Below, one piece after another: positions 16,358 to 23,727 of a stretch of 64,000 nucleotides of DNA (position 1 is the first letter of the stretch; every line of letters begins with the position of its first letter). Both the position numbers and the translations under genes were made by a program. The notes under the pieces are model-generated. The model made no database searches, had not been told where the DNA came from, and was given only the letters and a program-made list of their open reading frames with translations. The stretch comes from Gordoniibacillus chartarius (lineage in GTDB: Bacteria; Bacillota; Bacilli; Paenibacillales; NBRC-103111), in the NCBI RefSeq assembly GCF_042432825.1, contig NZ_JBHLWN010000110.1, positions 28,307-92,306 on the forward strand, in the 5' to 3' direction.

Positions 16358-17212
16358 CTACATCAGCATGCGAACCGCGTACACTTCCTTGCAGAAGCCG
16401 CGCAGGCCGTTATAGACACGGGACACCTTCGCTTCTTTGGAAATGAGTCCGAATACCGTCGGACCGCTGCCCGACATCAGCACGCCGTCGGCGCCCAGCC
16501 GCTGCATGCATTCCTTCACGTGCTGCACTTCCGGATACAGTGACAAGGTCACGTCCTCGAGGACGTTGCCCAAATTGGCGCACATCGCGTCAAAATCCTT
16601 CCGCACAATCGCCTCGACCATCGCCGGAATGGAAGGATGCTTCGGGATCGCCGCCGCATTCAACTTCCCGTATACCTCCGACGTAGAGACGTTAATGGGA
16701 GGCTTGGCCAGCACAACCCAGCACTGCGGCGGGGAAGGGATCACCTCCAGCTTCTCGCCTCTACCGCGCGCGACGGCCGTCCCGCCTGTGACACAGAATG
16801 GAACATCCGACCCCAGCTCGGCTCCAAGCACCTTAAGCTCCTCCGTGGAAATGCCGAGTCCCCACAGCCGGTTCAGTCCGCGAAGCGCCGCCGCCGCGTC
16901 GCTGCTGCCTCCCGCCAGCCCGGCCGCCACCGGGATTTTCTTATCTAAATGAATATAAACGCCCTTCTTGACGTCATACCGATCTTTGATCAGCTTCGCT
17001 GCCTGGAAAGCCAAATTTTTCTCGTCAAGCGGTATGTAACCGGCCTGGCTGGAGATAATGATCGTGTCCCGGGGAAGCTCTTGCAGCTCGAGACGATCCG
17101 CGAGATCCACCATCGTCATGATCATCTCGACCTCGTGATATCCGTCGTCCCGCTTCCGAAGCACATCGAGGGATAAATTAATCTTAGCCGGGGCTTTCTC
17201 ATAAATCTTCAA
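16358..17212 (-). CDS. ispE: 4-diphosphocytidyl-2-C-methyl-D-erythritol kinase IspE
   Basis: 284 aa from a TTG at 17212, preceded by AAGGTGGG; the product then starts KIYEKAPAKINLSLDVL, the usual N-terminus. The frame is open to another TTG at 17233. It is a GHMP kinase with the glycine-rich ATP loop PVAAGLAGGSSDAAAAL and the C-terminal GSGPTVFG. It performs the ATP-dependent step of the MEP isoprenoid pathway. It is downstream of the sspF-like gene and ends in a terminator. Confidence 0.94.
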   Translation of the reverse strand: MKIYEKAPAKINLSLDVLRKRDDGYHEVEMIMTMVDLADRLELQELPRDTIIISSQAGYIPLDEKNLAFQAAKLIKDRYDVKKGVYIHLDKKIPVAAGLAGGSSDAAAALRGLNRLWGLGISTEELKVLGAELGSDVPFCVTGGTAVARGRGEKLEVIPSPPQCWVVLAKPPINVSTSEVYGKLNAAAIPKHPSIPAMVEAIVRKDFDAMCANLGNVLEDVTLSLYPEVQHVKECMQRLGADGVLMSGSGPTVFGLISKEAKVSRVYNGLRGFCKEVYAVRMLM

Positions 17213-17273
17213 CTGCGGTACACCCACCTTCAACGCTTATGCCGTTAGACTATTATAGCAAAAGCGCACAAGA

Positions 17274-17300
17274 AAAGCTAAAGCCCGCGGGCTTTAGCTT
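17274..17300 (-). terminator. Terminator of the sspF-like gene
   Basis: A perfect 24-bp palindrome (17276-17299; half-site AGCTAAAGCCCG) followed on the minus strand by TTTCTT. It starts at the stop codon itself. Confidence 0.88.
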
Positions 17301-17811
17301 AATTCAGAAGCTGCTGCTGATTGTAGTAGGAATCGGGCATCGCCGCCGCAGCCTGGAACGGATAGGTCGGGATAAAGCCTTGTCCGCGCGAGTAAGCATA
17401 TCCTGGAGCTTGCGGCGGTTGCGGGCTCGGAACCTGGTAGGCGGGGCGCTGAGGAACGGCTTGGTACCCCTGCTGCTGCTGCGCATACCCTCCCGCATAT
17501 CCTGCTTGCGGATTAACCGCCGGCGCACCGTAGGTATTACGCTGCTGCATGGACGGCGGCTGCTGCTGTAAGCCCGCTTGCTGCTGCGGGTACCCGTAGG
17601 CCGGCTGTGCATAATCTTGCGGCGCACGGCTTGTCTGGTAATCTTTGGCAAGCTTCTCTTCGGCAATCTGGATCGCCCGCTTGACCATGTTGCCTGCATC
17701 CTTCGTCCGTATGCCTTCCCAGCCTTCACGCATCACCGTTTCATAGAAGCCAAGGTCCTTCGCCAGCTCATATTTGAACTCTTCCGACATGACGCCTCTT
17801 CTGCGACTCAT
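17299..17811 (-). CDS. SspF-type small acid-soluble spore protein with long Gln/Pro/Tyr-rich tail
   Basis: 170 aa. The first 55 residues are a complete alpha/beta-type SASP of the SspF kind (SRRRGVMSEEFKYELAKDLG, then DAGNMVKRAIQIAEE), which binds and protects spore DNA. B. subtilis SspF ends after about 61 residues; here an in-frame tail of about 110 residues rich in Gln, Pro, Tyr, Ala and Gly follows (for example YAQQQQGYQ). The tail has no Cys, is predicted disordered and resembles prion-like low-complexity sequences. GAGGAGGGG lies 7 nt before the ATG. A close match to a sigma-G promoter lies 35-65 bp upstream, consistent with forespore expression. Position between veg and ispE is that of sspF. 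Confidence 0.88.
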   Translation of the reverse strand: MSRRRGVMSEEFKYELAKDLGFYETVMREGWEGIRTKDAGNMVKRAIQIAEEKLAKDYQTSRAPQDYAQPAYGYPQQQAGLQQQPPSMQQRNTYGAPAVNPQAGYAGGYAQQQQGYQAVPQRPAYQVPSPQPPQAPGYAYSRGQGFIPTYPFQAAAAMPDSYYNQQQLLN

Positions 17812-17845
17812 GGGAACTCCCCTCCTCTATGCCAAAATGTAACCC

Positions 17846-17876
17846 TAGTGTGTCCATCCGGGATGCCGCTCATGCA
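17846..17876 (-). promoter_or_regulatory. Sigma-G promoter of the sspF-like gene
   Basis: On the minus strand TGCATG (-35, 17871-17876), 18-bp spacer, CACACTA (-10, 17846-17852; 6 of 7 to CATACTA). Confidence 0.65.
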
Positions 17877-17907
17877 AATGCAAATTCCGATAGCATGCCG
17901 CAGCACA

Positions 17908-17938
17908 CAAAAAAACCCCGCAGCCTTTAGGCCCGAGG
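17908..17938 (-). terminator. Terminator of veg
   Basis: On the minus strand CCTCGGGCCT pairs with AGGCTGCGGGG, followed by seven T residues. Confidence 0.85.
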
Positions 17939-17955
17939 TCGCAATGGTCTCTATG

Positions 17956-18231
17956 TTAATGCTGGATGTAGGTGATGCGAACTTCTCCGTCGTTGTTACA
18001 GACCGTTACTTCTACGGATTCCGTTAAAATATCCGCATAGCTGTATGACACCCGCTTAAATGCATGCTGTTCCTGATCCAGCTTGACAATGAACACGGAA
18101 GGGTACGTTTCCTCCAAAACGCCGGATCTCTCAACCGTCTTGCGACGTCCGCCGTTCGCTCTCAACATAATCTTCTGCCCGACATGGGGCTCGAGGCTGC
18201 GCTTGATCTCGAGCAGCGCATTTTTCGCCAT
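17956..18231 (-). CDS. veg: Veg protein (biofilm-associated)
   Basis: 91 aa from the ATG at 18231 (AGAGGTGG 8 nt upstream); a GTG at 18243 is in frame but badly placed. The conserved core LRANGGRRKTVERSGVLEETYPSVFIVKLD is present (given here in part). Veg is abundant in B. subtilis and promotes biofilm formation by interfering with SinR. The C-terminus (VCNNDGEVRITYIQ) is specific to this lineage. Two consensus sigma-A promoters precede it. Confidence 0.93.
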   Translation of the reverse strand: MAKNALLEIKRSLEPHVGQKIMLRANGGRRKTVERSGVLEETYPSVFIVKLDQEQHAFKRVSYSYADILTESVEVTVCNNDGEVRITYIQH

Positions 18232-18257
18232 TGCGTCTACCACCTCTTTCCATTTCG

Positions 18258-18286
18258 ATTATAGCTCGTTCGACGAGTTATGTCAA
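18258..18286 (-). promoter_or_regulatory. Consensus sigma-A promoter of veg (proximal)
   Basis: TTGACA (18281-18286), 17 bp, TATAAT (18258-18263) on the minus strand: both hexamers and spacing are perfect. The spacer holds the inverted repeat CTCGT-N3-ACGAG. Confidence 0.88.
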
Positions 18287-18298
18287 ATTGGGCCAAAA

Positions 18299-18328
18299 AT
18301 TATATCACCCTAACAATTACATTGTCAA
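18299..18328 (-). promoter_or_regulatory. Consensus sigma-A promoter of veg (distal)
   Basis: A second TTGACA (18323-18328) and TATAAT (18299-18304), spaced 18 bp, 42 bp upstream of the first. Confidence 0.8.
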
Positions 18329-18463
18329 CGGTCAAATTCACTAATTTTTGTTACCCCGTACTTATCCTTTGTTAATTGTCAAACTTTATGCAGAGGCGCG
18401 CACGGAAAAAGCCAGACTTCCGGACAGCATTCGCCACGCCGCCCCCCGCCGGCCCGGCGACAG

Positions 18464-18496
18464 CAAAAAGAGCGGCCCCCGCAAAGGAGCCGCCCC
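18464..18496 (-). terminator. Terminator of yabG
   Basis: On the minus strand GCGGCTCC, a 5-nt loop, GGGGGCCGC and then CTTTTTG. Confidence 0.8.
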
Positions 18497-18526
18497 AAGT
18501 ACTGCAATATTTGTTGACCGGCAGGA

Positions 18527-19414
18527 TTACACCGCACCTTCCCCAGTCGCAGCCGCGTGCATAATGCCGGGCAGACCGACGCGAAACGTCCCGCGGGTTT
18601 CCACACCACCTAGACCGTCAAGCCCGCTGACCGTCATCGACACGATGTCCGTCATCGACACGGTGTCCTTAATCGAGGTGTACGCAACCTTCGCCGCAAT
18701 GCAAAGCGGATCCAACGCATGGATCAGCACACGGCCCGGCGAAGAGGCAAAATTCGCCCCGGCCTGCAGCAGCGCCTCGAAATGCGATTGGCAGGCTCCG
18801 GCCACGATCGTAAGGTTATCCCGGTTGCGGTCATACTGCCGCGCAGCCGTTACTGCATGAACGAAATTCAGCGAATTTTTATAGCTGCTAAGACTATGCA
18901 TATCATTTTTGCGGTTCTTTAAGATACCGTCGTGCCCGGTAATGACGACAATGTCCGGCCGAATCTGCGGAAGCAGGCGGTAAAGCGCATTCGCCATTTC
19001 CGATTCCGGGACAAAGAACCCTTCCGCCGGCACCCTCAGCTCGCCGTATAACGTCATGCTTTTGCGCAGGTACGAAGCATCGCCGTCCAGATGGAGCACC
19101 TTCCCCGGCACTTCAAAGTACGAATTCGGCTTTTTGCCCGCTCCCGAAGTGCCCGAAGAAGATGGATTCCGCTGCTGAATGCTGGCCCGCACCAGCTCCC
19201 AGCGCTGTAGAGCGCCCTGCACTAACGGCGCGGCGGTATGTGGGTAACGAAACGGCTCGGTAGGTTCGACGACGGCCAAATCCGACAGCGGGGAGTCGGC
19301 GAGCAGCCGATAATCGACGCCGCGCAGCACGGCTCGCCTCGCTTCCAGCTGGTGGATCCGGAAGATGATGTCTCCGCCGTATGATTTTCTCGTCACCAGA
19401 TCTCCTTGCTTCAT
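18527..19414 (-). CDS. yabG: Sporulation-specific protease YabG
   Basis: 295 aa. YabG is a cysteine protease that trims spore coat proteins in B. subtilis and is made under sigma-K. Visible family features are the N-terminal KQGDLVTRKSYGGDIIFRI, the central VVITGHDGILKNR with a conserved His, and IVAGACQSHFEALLQAGANF with the Cys that probably acts as nucleophile. It lies between veg and rsmA, as in B. subtilis, and ends in its own terminator. Confidence 0.93.
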   Translation of the reverse strand: MKQGDLVTRKSYGGDIIFRIHQLEARRAVLRGVDYRLLADSPLSDLAVVEPTEPFRYPHTAAPLVQGALQRWELVRASIQQRNPSSSGTSGAGKKPNSYFEVPGKVLHLDGDASYLRKSMTLYGELRVPAEGFFVPESEMANALYRLLPQIRPDIVVITGHDGILKNRKNDMHSLSSYKNSLNFVHAVTAARQYDRNRDNLTIVAGACQSHFEALLQAGANFASSPGRVLIHALDPLCIAAKVAYTSIKDTVSMTDIVSMTVSGLDGLGGVETRGTFRVGLPGIMHAAATGEGAV

Positions 19415-19473
19415 CGCAAATCGCCTCCTCCGCTATTGTATGGCGGGCGATCGTGATTGGTGCCCATCCGCGC

Positions 19474-19517
19474 CGTAAAGAAAAAGAACCGGCGGGTTCA
19501 ATCACCCATCGGTTCTC
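19474..19517 (-). terminator. Terminator of rsmA
   Basis: On the minus strand GAACCG and CGGTTC pair with further inner pairing, then TTTTTCTTT. The stem begins inside the last rsmA codons. Confidence 0.75.
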
Positions 19518-20413
19518 GCAGCAAGCCGCAGATGCGCATGAAGCGCGTCGCTAAGCAGCGCGTACTCGGCCATGGAGAGCGTCTCCCCGCGCCGGGACGG
19601 CTCAATGCCGCAGCTGTGCAGTACGGTTTCGAGCTCAGCCTTGTTTTCTTTGCTGAAATACCTGGCCGCCAAATTGTTGTAAATCGTCTTCCGCCGCTGC
19701 ACGAACGATGCCTGCACGACGTCGAAGAAGAACGCCTCGTCCACCGTTTGGACGGGAGGCTCCTTGCGAACCTTCAAGCGGATGACGGCGGAATCGACAT
19801 TCGGCTGCGGAATGAACACGGTGTGCGGGACGATCGTGACCAGCTCCGGCTCGCAATAGTACTGCACCGCAATGCTGAGGGAGCCGTAATCTTTGCCCCC
19901 CGGCTTCGCCGCCATGCGTTCCGCCACTTCCTTCTGAATCATGACGACGATGTTCTCAAGCGGCAGCCTGTCCTCCAGCAGCTTCATGATGATCGGAGTG
20001 GTGATGTAGTAGGGGAGGTTCGCGACGACGCTGACCCCCGACACCCCTGCAAACCTTTCCGCGAACAGCTGCTTCATATCGACCTGCAGCACATCGCCAT
20101 GAACGACGGCGGCGTTCGGGTACGGCTCGAGCGTTTCTTCCAGAATCGGCAGCAGGCGCTGATCGATCTCAATGGCCACGACGCGTCCCGCTTGCTTAGC
20201 AAGCTGCTGCGTCAAGGCGCCGATGCCGGGTCCGATCTCGATCGCCCCTTTGGATTCGTCCAGCTCCGCAGCGCCGACAATCCGGTTCAGCACATTTTGA
20301 TCGATCAGGAAATTTTGCCCTAGACTCTTCTTTAATTTGATGCCGTGCCGTTTCAGGACGTCGTTCGTTCGTTTGGGCGAAGCAATATCTTCATGTAGGG
20401 AGTTTGGGTTCAT
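19502..20413 (-). CDS. rsmA: 16S rRNA dimethyltransferase RsmA (KsgA)
   Basis: 303 aa Rossmann methyltransferase: LGQNFLIDQNVLNRIV, SAM-binding motif AIEIGPGIGALT, acidic VVAIEID, and the catalytic NLPYY. It dimethylates two adjacent adenines near the 3' end of 16S rRNA. Located between rnmV and yabG as in B. subtilis, transcribed in the same direction. Confidence 0.97.
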   Translation of the reverse strand: MNPNSLHEDIASPKRTNDVLKRHGIKLKKSLGQNFLIDQNVLNRIVGAAELDESKGAIEIGPGIGALTQQLAKQAGRVVAIEIDQRLLPILEETLEPYPNAAVVHGDVLQVDMKQLFAERFAGVSGVSVVANLPYYITTPIIMKLLEDRLPLENIVVMIQKEVAERMAAKPGGKDYGSLSIAVQYYCEPELVTIVPHTVFIPQPNVDSAVIRLKVRKEPPVQTVDEAFFFDVVQASFVQRRKTIYNNLAARYFSKENKAELETVLHSCGIEPSRRGETLSMAEYALLSDALHAHLRLAARTDG

Positions 20414-20519
20414 CGATAGGTTCCGTCCTTTGACAGCTGTAGATGATGTTTCGAAAATTGTACCTGATCCGCCTGCAACATTCCACCTTGCACTAACGTC
20501 TGAAACATTGACGAAAGCT

Positions 20520-21062
20520 TCACGGAGGACTCAGCAGCGCGACGGCTGAAGCGAACTCCTCTCGCGTAATGCGGAAAGCCGCACAGCGGCGGTGGAACTG
20601 CTTGCCGTTGCAGTAGCCGATCCCCAGCGTGTTGCCCACGGCAAGCCTGCGCGCCGCGGCGTCGGGATGCACCAGCAGCCCGGCATCCATCAGATCGGTC
20701 CACGTCACTTCCGCCTCGCCGATGTCGGCATATTCGGTACGAACCGTGTCCAGCGCACGTCTTATCGCCTCCGGGGAAGCGTTCTCGACACCGATGTCCC
20801 CCTTGTGCTCCGCAAGCTCCTGCGGCAGAAACGCATGCTTGCAGCCCGGCACTTTGGCCGATATGATCTTGCGGATGCGTTCTCCGGCATGATCCGGATC
20901 CGTAAACACGATGACGCCCCGGCGCTCCTTGGCCAGCGCAATCCGGCGCAGCACGTCCTTTCCGATGGCGGACCCGCCGGTCTCGATTGTATCCGCTTTG
21001 ACAGCTCGCTTGATGGCGGCAGTATCATCCTTGCCCTCAACGACAATAATTTCCTGAATCAC
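20520..21062 (-). CDS. rnmV: Ribonuclease M5
   Basis: 180 aa from a GTG with GGGAG upstream. N-terminal Toprim domain: VVEGKDD with the catalytic Glu and VFTDPDHAG with the Asp pair. The C-terminal half is the RNase M5 specific domain. It matures the 5S rRNA ends with help of ribosomal protein L18. It precedes rsmA by about 100 bp. Confidence 0.96.
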   Translation of the reverse strand: MIQEIIVVEGKDDTAAIKRAVKADTIETGGSAIGKDVLRRIALAKERRGVIVFTDPDHAGERIRKIISAKVPGCKHAFLPQELAEHKGDIGVENASPEAIRRALDTVRTEYADIGEAEVTWTDLMDAGLLVHPDAAARRLAVGNTLGIGYCNGKQFHRRCAAFRITREEFASAVALLSPP

Positions 21063-21205
21063 ACGCAGCTCTCCCGTTCTTACTCTCGGCCATCATACCG
21101 TTCGTACTTCCCTATGCAGAGAAAAAGAAGAGGATATCCTCTTCTTCTCCAGCTTCTGTATGTGCAACTCCGGATACTTTGTAGTATGCCCAGAGCCGAT
21201 TATGC

Positions 21206-22345
21206 TCAATCCTCAGATGGCTTCTTCGGACCGATGACGTACACCGTGTATCCGTACTTGGTGCCGAAGCGATTCGCGTAGCTTTCGTTCTCGAAATAAA
21301 CATCAATTTTATTGCCCTTCACAGCACTGCCGATATCTTCGGCCCGGCGGAAACCGATGCCGTCGATGTATACCCACCAGCCGAGCGGAATGACCTTCGG
21401 ATCAACAGCGATCGTACGGCCTTCCGTTACTGTAGTACCCGTGTATGTCTTGCCGTAGCCCGGACTGTCGGTGTCTTTCCCGGTCGAGGCGACGCCCGCC
21501 GAGTAAGCGGTCAGCGACACGTTGTTCAACACTTGCTTGTAATTAAACGTCTTGCCGCTCTTCGAGACGGCATCGACATCCGGCGAGCTCGCCGACAGCA
21601 CCGTTACCGGCGCCTTCGTGCCAACCGCCACGACCTTGTTCACTTTCTCCTGGGCGACTTCCAGGTTGACGACATTCTCGGCAACAAGGACGCCATCCTC
21701 ATATACCTTCTCCATCGTCTTGGTCAGTACGCCTTCCTTGCCTTCCTGCACAACCTTCTCTTTACCCTTGAGGATCGTAGAATCATTCTTCTTCTCCGTT
21801 TCGAAAGCGATCGCTTCGTTCACTTCCGCAATCTCTTTCTTCACGCGAATGACCTGCACCGACGCATCCTCGCTGATGCCGGTTTCCAGCGGCGGAACGA
21901 CTTTATCCAGCTCGCCGAGCGCAATATTCAATTCCTGTAATGCACTTTGTACCGTCTTGCCTGTGGTGAATACAGTTTTCGTCTCTCCGTCAGCAGTCAA
22001 TCGGATCGGTTTCGCATGGTCGATCGTGATCTTCATGCCGTCCGTCAGCTTTGCGCCGAGGTCGGCGGATACGCGATCGTGCGCTCCGATCGTAATGGCT
22101 TGTTCATCCAGTAGGCGTTGCAGGACAAATGCTCGAGTTTTCACCTGTTGTTCCTGTCCATTCACTACTACGGATACGCTCTTGGTAGCCGTACCGTACA
22201 ACAACACCAAAAACATGAAAGTAATCGCGCATGACAGTAAGGATAATGTCATAGTTAGACGCAAGTTTTCATGCTTCCATCGCAATGCGAAGGTCATGCT
22301 GGATGATCGCTTTACATGGGTTTCCGCGCTTGGAAAAGTTCCCAC
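21206..22345 (-). CDS. rpfB: Resuscitation-promoting-factor-like cell-wall protein YabE/RpfB (G5 and 3D domains)
   Basis: 379 aa from a GTG with AGGAGG 9 nt upstream. A membrane anchor at about residues 30-52 is followed by two DUF348 repeats (VVNGQEQQVKTRAFVLQRLLD and a second near 115), a G5 domain (about 165-240) and a C-terminal 3D domain (about 283-365) with three Asp, including AVDPKVIPLG. The 3D fold resembles lytic transglycosylases, so a peptidoglycan hydrolase outside the membrane is likely. A c-di-AMP riboswitch and terminator stand in the leader, which fits c-di-AMP control of wall hydrolases in other Gram-positives. Confidence 0.93.
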   Translation of the reverse strand: MGTFPSAETHVKRSSSMTFALRWKHENLRLTMTLSLLSCAITFMFLVLLYGTATKSVSVVVNGQEQQVKTRAFVLQRLLDEQAITIGAHDRVSADLGAKLTDGMKITIDHAKPIRLTADGETKTVFTTGKTVQSALQELNIALGELDKVVPPLETGISEDASVQVIRVKKEIAEVNEAIAFETEKKNDSTILKGKEKVVQEGKEGVLTKTMEKVYEDGVLVAENVVNLEVAQEKVNKVVAVGTKAPVTVLSASSPDVDAVSKSGKTFNYKQVLNNVSLTAYSAGVASTGKDTDSPGYGKTYTGTTVTEGRTIAVDPKVIPLGWWVYIDGIGFRRAEDIGSAVKGNKIDVYFENESYANRFGTKYGYTVYVIGPKKPSED

Positions 22346-22527
22346 TTCTTCGGTCCTCCTTCAAAGCCCCGCCGTCGAGTGTTACGCATGATCAAAATGA
22401 CGTGACTAAGGTTTAATGGTTAATGCGTTCTGTCTGACCATCGATATCGTGTGAGCGGCAAATCACCTCCCATGATACGATTGTACGAGCAGCGCCCTCC
22501 CATGATGCCAAAGTGCTTGAAGACAAC

Positions 22528-22568
22528 AAAAAAAGGCCGCCAGAGAAGAGGACGTCTTCCCCGTGGTC
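22528..22568 (-). terminator. Riboswitch expression-platform terminator
   Basis: On the minus strand GGGGAAGA and TCTTCTCT pair (one G-U) inside a longer GC-rich stem, followed by TTTTTTT. It lies between the aptamer and the rpfB start. An upstream 8-bp inverted repeat (ATTGTCAA/TTGACAAT, 22577-22601) may take part in switching. Confidence 0.6.
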
Positions 22569-22614
22569 TTTAGTTAATTGTCAATAATGGAAGTTGACAA
22601 TAAGACACGACAAA

Positions 22615-22759
22615 GGTTACCTCTCTAAACACGCTTACGAGGTTAGCTGACGGATTCGGACGCTAGAGTCGCCCTACCTCGGACTTGCGTAACTAAGCCC
22701 TTGGATTCACCCCGAAACAACAACCCGGTTCCCCCGTTTTCCTTGCGGAAATTAAGCGA
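22615..22759 (-). ncRNA. c-di-AMP riboswitch (ydaO/yuaA type)
   Basis: The minus strand carries the conserved blocks in order: TCGCTTAAT, CGGGGGAACC, GGGGTGAATCC, TCCGAATCC, GTCAGCTAACCTCGTAAGCG and GAGAGG. This is the ydaO family aptamer, which binds c-di-AMP and usually terminates transcription when ligand is present. It precedes rpfB. Its low-complexity linker between GGTGAATCC and CCGAATCC is about 50 nt, within the family range. Confidence 0.93.
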
Positions 22760-22796
22760 TTGGTAAATTGGTATTTTTTTAAGTTATTATGAAAGT

Positions 22797-22825
22797 AGTT
22801 TACGTCCGATTAAAGCAACTGTAAA
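22797..22825 (-). promoter_or_regulatory. Probable promoter of the riboswitch-rpfB transcript
   Basis: On the minus strand TTTACA (22820-22825), 17 bp, TAAACT (22797-22802). The -10 is a partial match, but the position, about 40 bp before the aptamer, is right. Confidence 0.5.
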
Positions 22826-22980
22826 GCTAACCGCAATACCAAAATCGGCTTAATTGCGGCGTTTTTCCCAACAAAAGTTCACTTTATCGCTTAATTCCTA
22901 CGTTTCTCGTCCGTATACATTCATTTTTGTGAATTGGGTTACAAAGGCGGAGGAAATTAGGCAAAAAAAGGAGCATATCC

Positions 22981-23727
22981 ATGATCCCGATCCTACAAAT
23001 CGACCGGCTTTACGGCGGATATTTGCCCGCGAAGCCGGTCCTGCAAGATTTGCAGATCACCGTCCAGCCCGGCGAAATGGTCGGCTTGCTCGGTCTGAAC
23101 GGAGCCGGCAAGAGCACGACGATCAAGCACATCCTCGGCCTCCTGCTGCCGCAGAAGGGCGAAGTCCGCGTCGCCGGCCGGACGCTGCAGGAAGATCCGC
23201 TCGGTTACCGCGCCGCCTTCGCTTACGTGCCCGAAACGCCGGAGCTCTACGATGAATTGACGGTCCGCGAGCACCTGGAGCTGACGGCCATGGCTTACGG
23301 CTTGACCGGCGAGCAGCTGCATTCGCGGATGGAGCGCCTGCTGACCGAGTTCAACATGACGGACAAGCTGGGCAGCCTCCCGATCCAGCTCTCCAAAGGA
23401 ATGAAGCAGAAGGTCATGATCATGAATGCGTTCCTGGTCGAGCCTGCCTTATATGTAATCGACGAGCCCTTCCTCGGGCTCGATCCGCTCGCCATGCGTT
23501 CCCTGCTTGAGCTTATGGTGGAGCGCAAGCGCCGTGGAGCCAGCCTGCTCATTTCCTCTCATATTCTGTCGACGATCGAGCCTTACTGCGACAAATTTGT
23601 CGTACTTCAGCGCGGTCGAATCGTGGCGTCCGGCGACATGGCGGCGCTGCGCCGAACGGCCGGCTGCAAGAGCGACGCCGCGCTGGACGACGTCTTCTAT
23701 GAGCTGATCAAGGAGGACCGCCGCTGA
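22981..23727 (+). CDS. ecsA: ABC transporter ATP-binding protein, EcsA family
   Basis: 248 aa. Walker A GLNGAGKST, signature LSKGMKQK in place of LSGGQ, Walker B LYVIDEPFLGLDP and the H-loop SSHIL. The non-canonical signature and partner EcsB identify the Ecs exporter, which in Bacilli affects secretion, competence and peptide pheromone processing. AAGGAG lies 7 nt before the ATG. The stop codon overlaps the ecsB start by one base. It is on the plus strand, opposite to the flanking conserved run, and is not at this place in B. subtilis. Confidence 0.85.
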   Translation: MIPILQIDRLYGGYLPAKPVLQDLQITVQPGEMVGLLGLNGAGKSTTIKHILGLLLPQKGEVRVAGRTLQEDPLGYRAAFAYVPETPELYDELTVREHLELTAMAYGLTGEQLHSRMERLLTEFNMTDKLGSLPIQLSKGMKQKVMIMNAFLVEPALYVIDEPFLGLDPLAMRSLLELMVERKRRGASLLISSHILSTIEPYCDKFVVLQRGRIVASGDMAALRRTAGCKSDAALDDVFYELIKEDRR

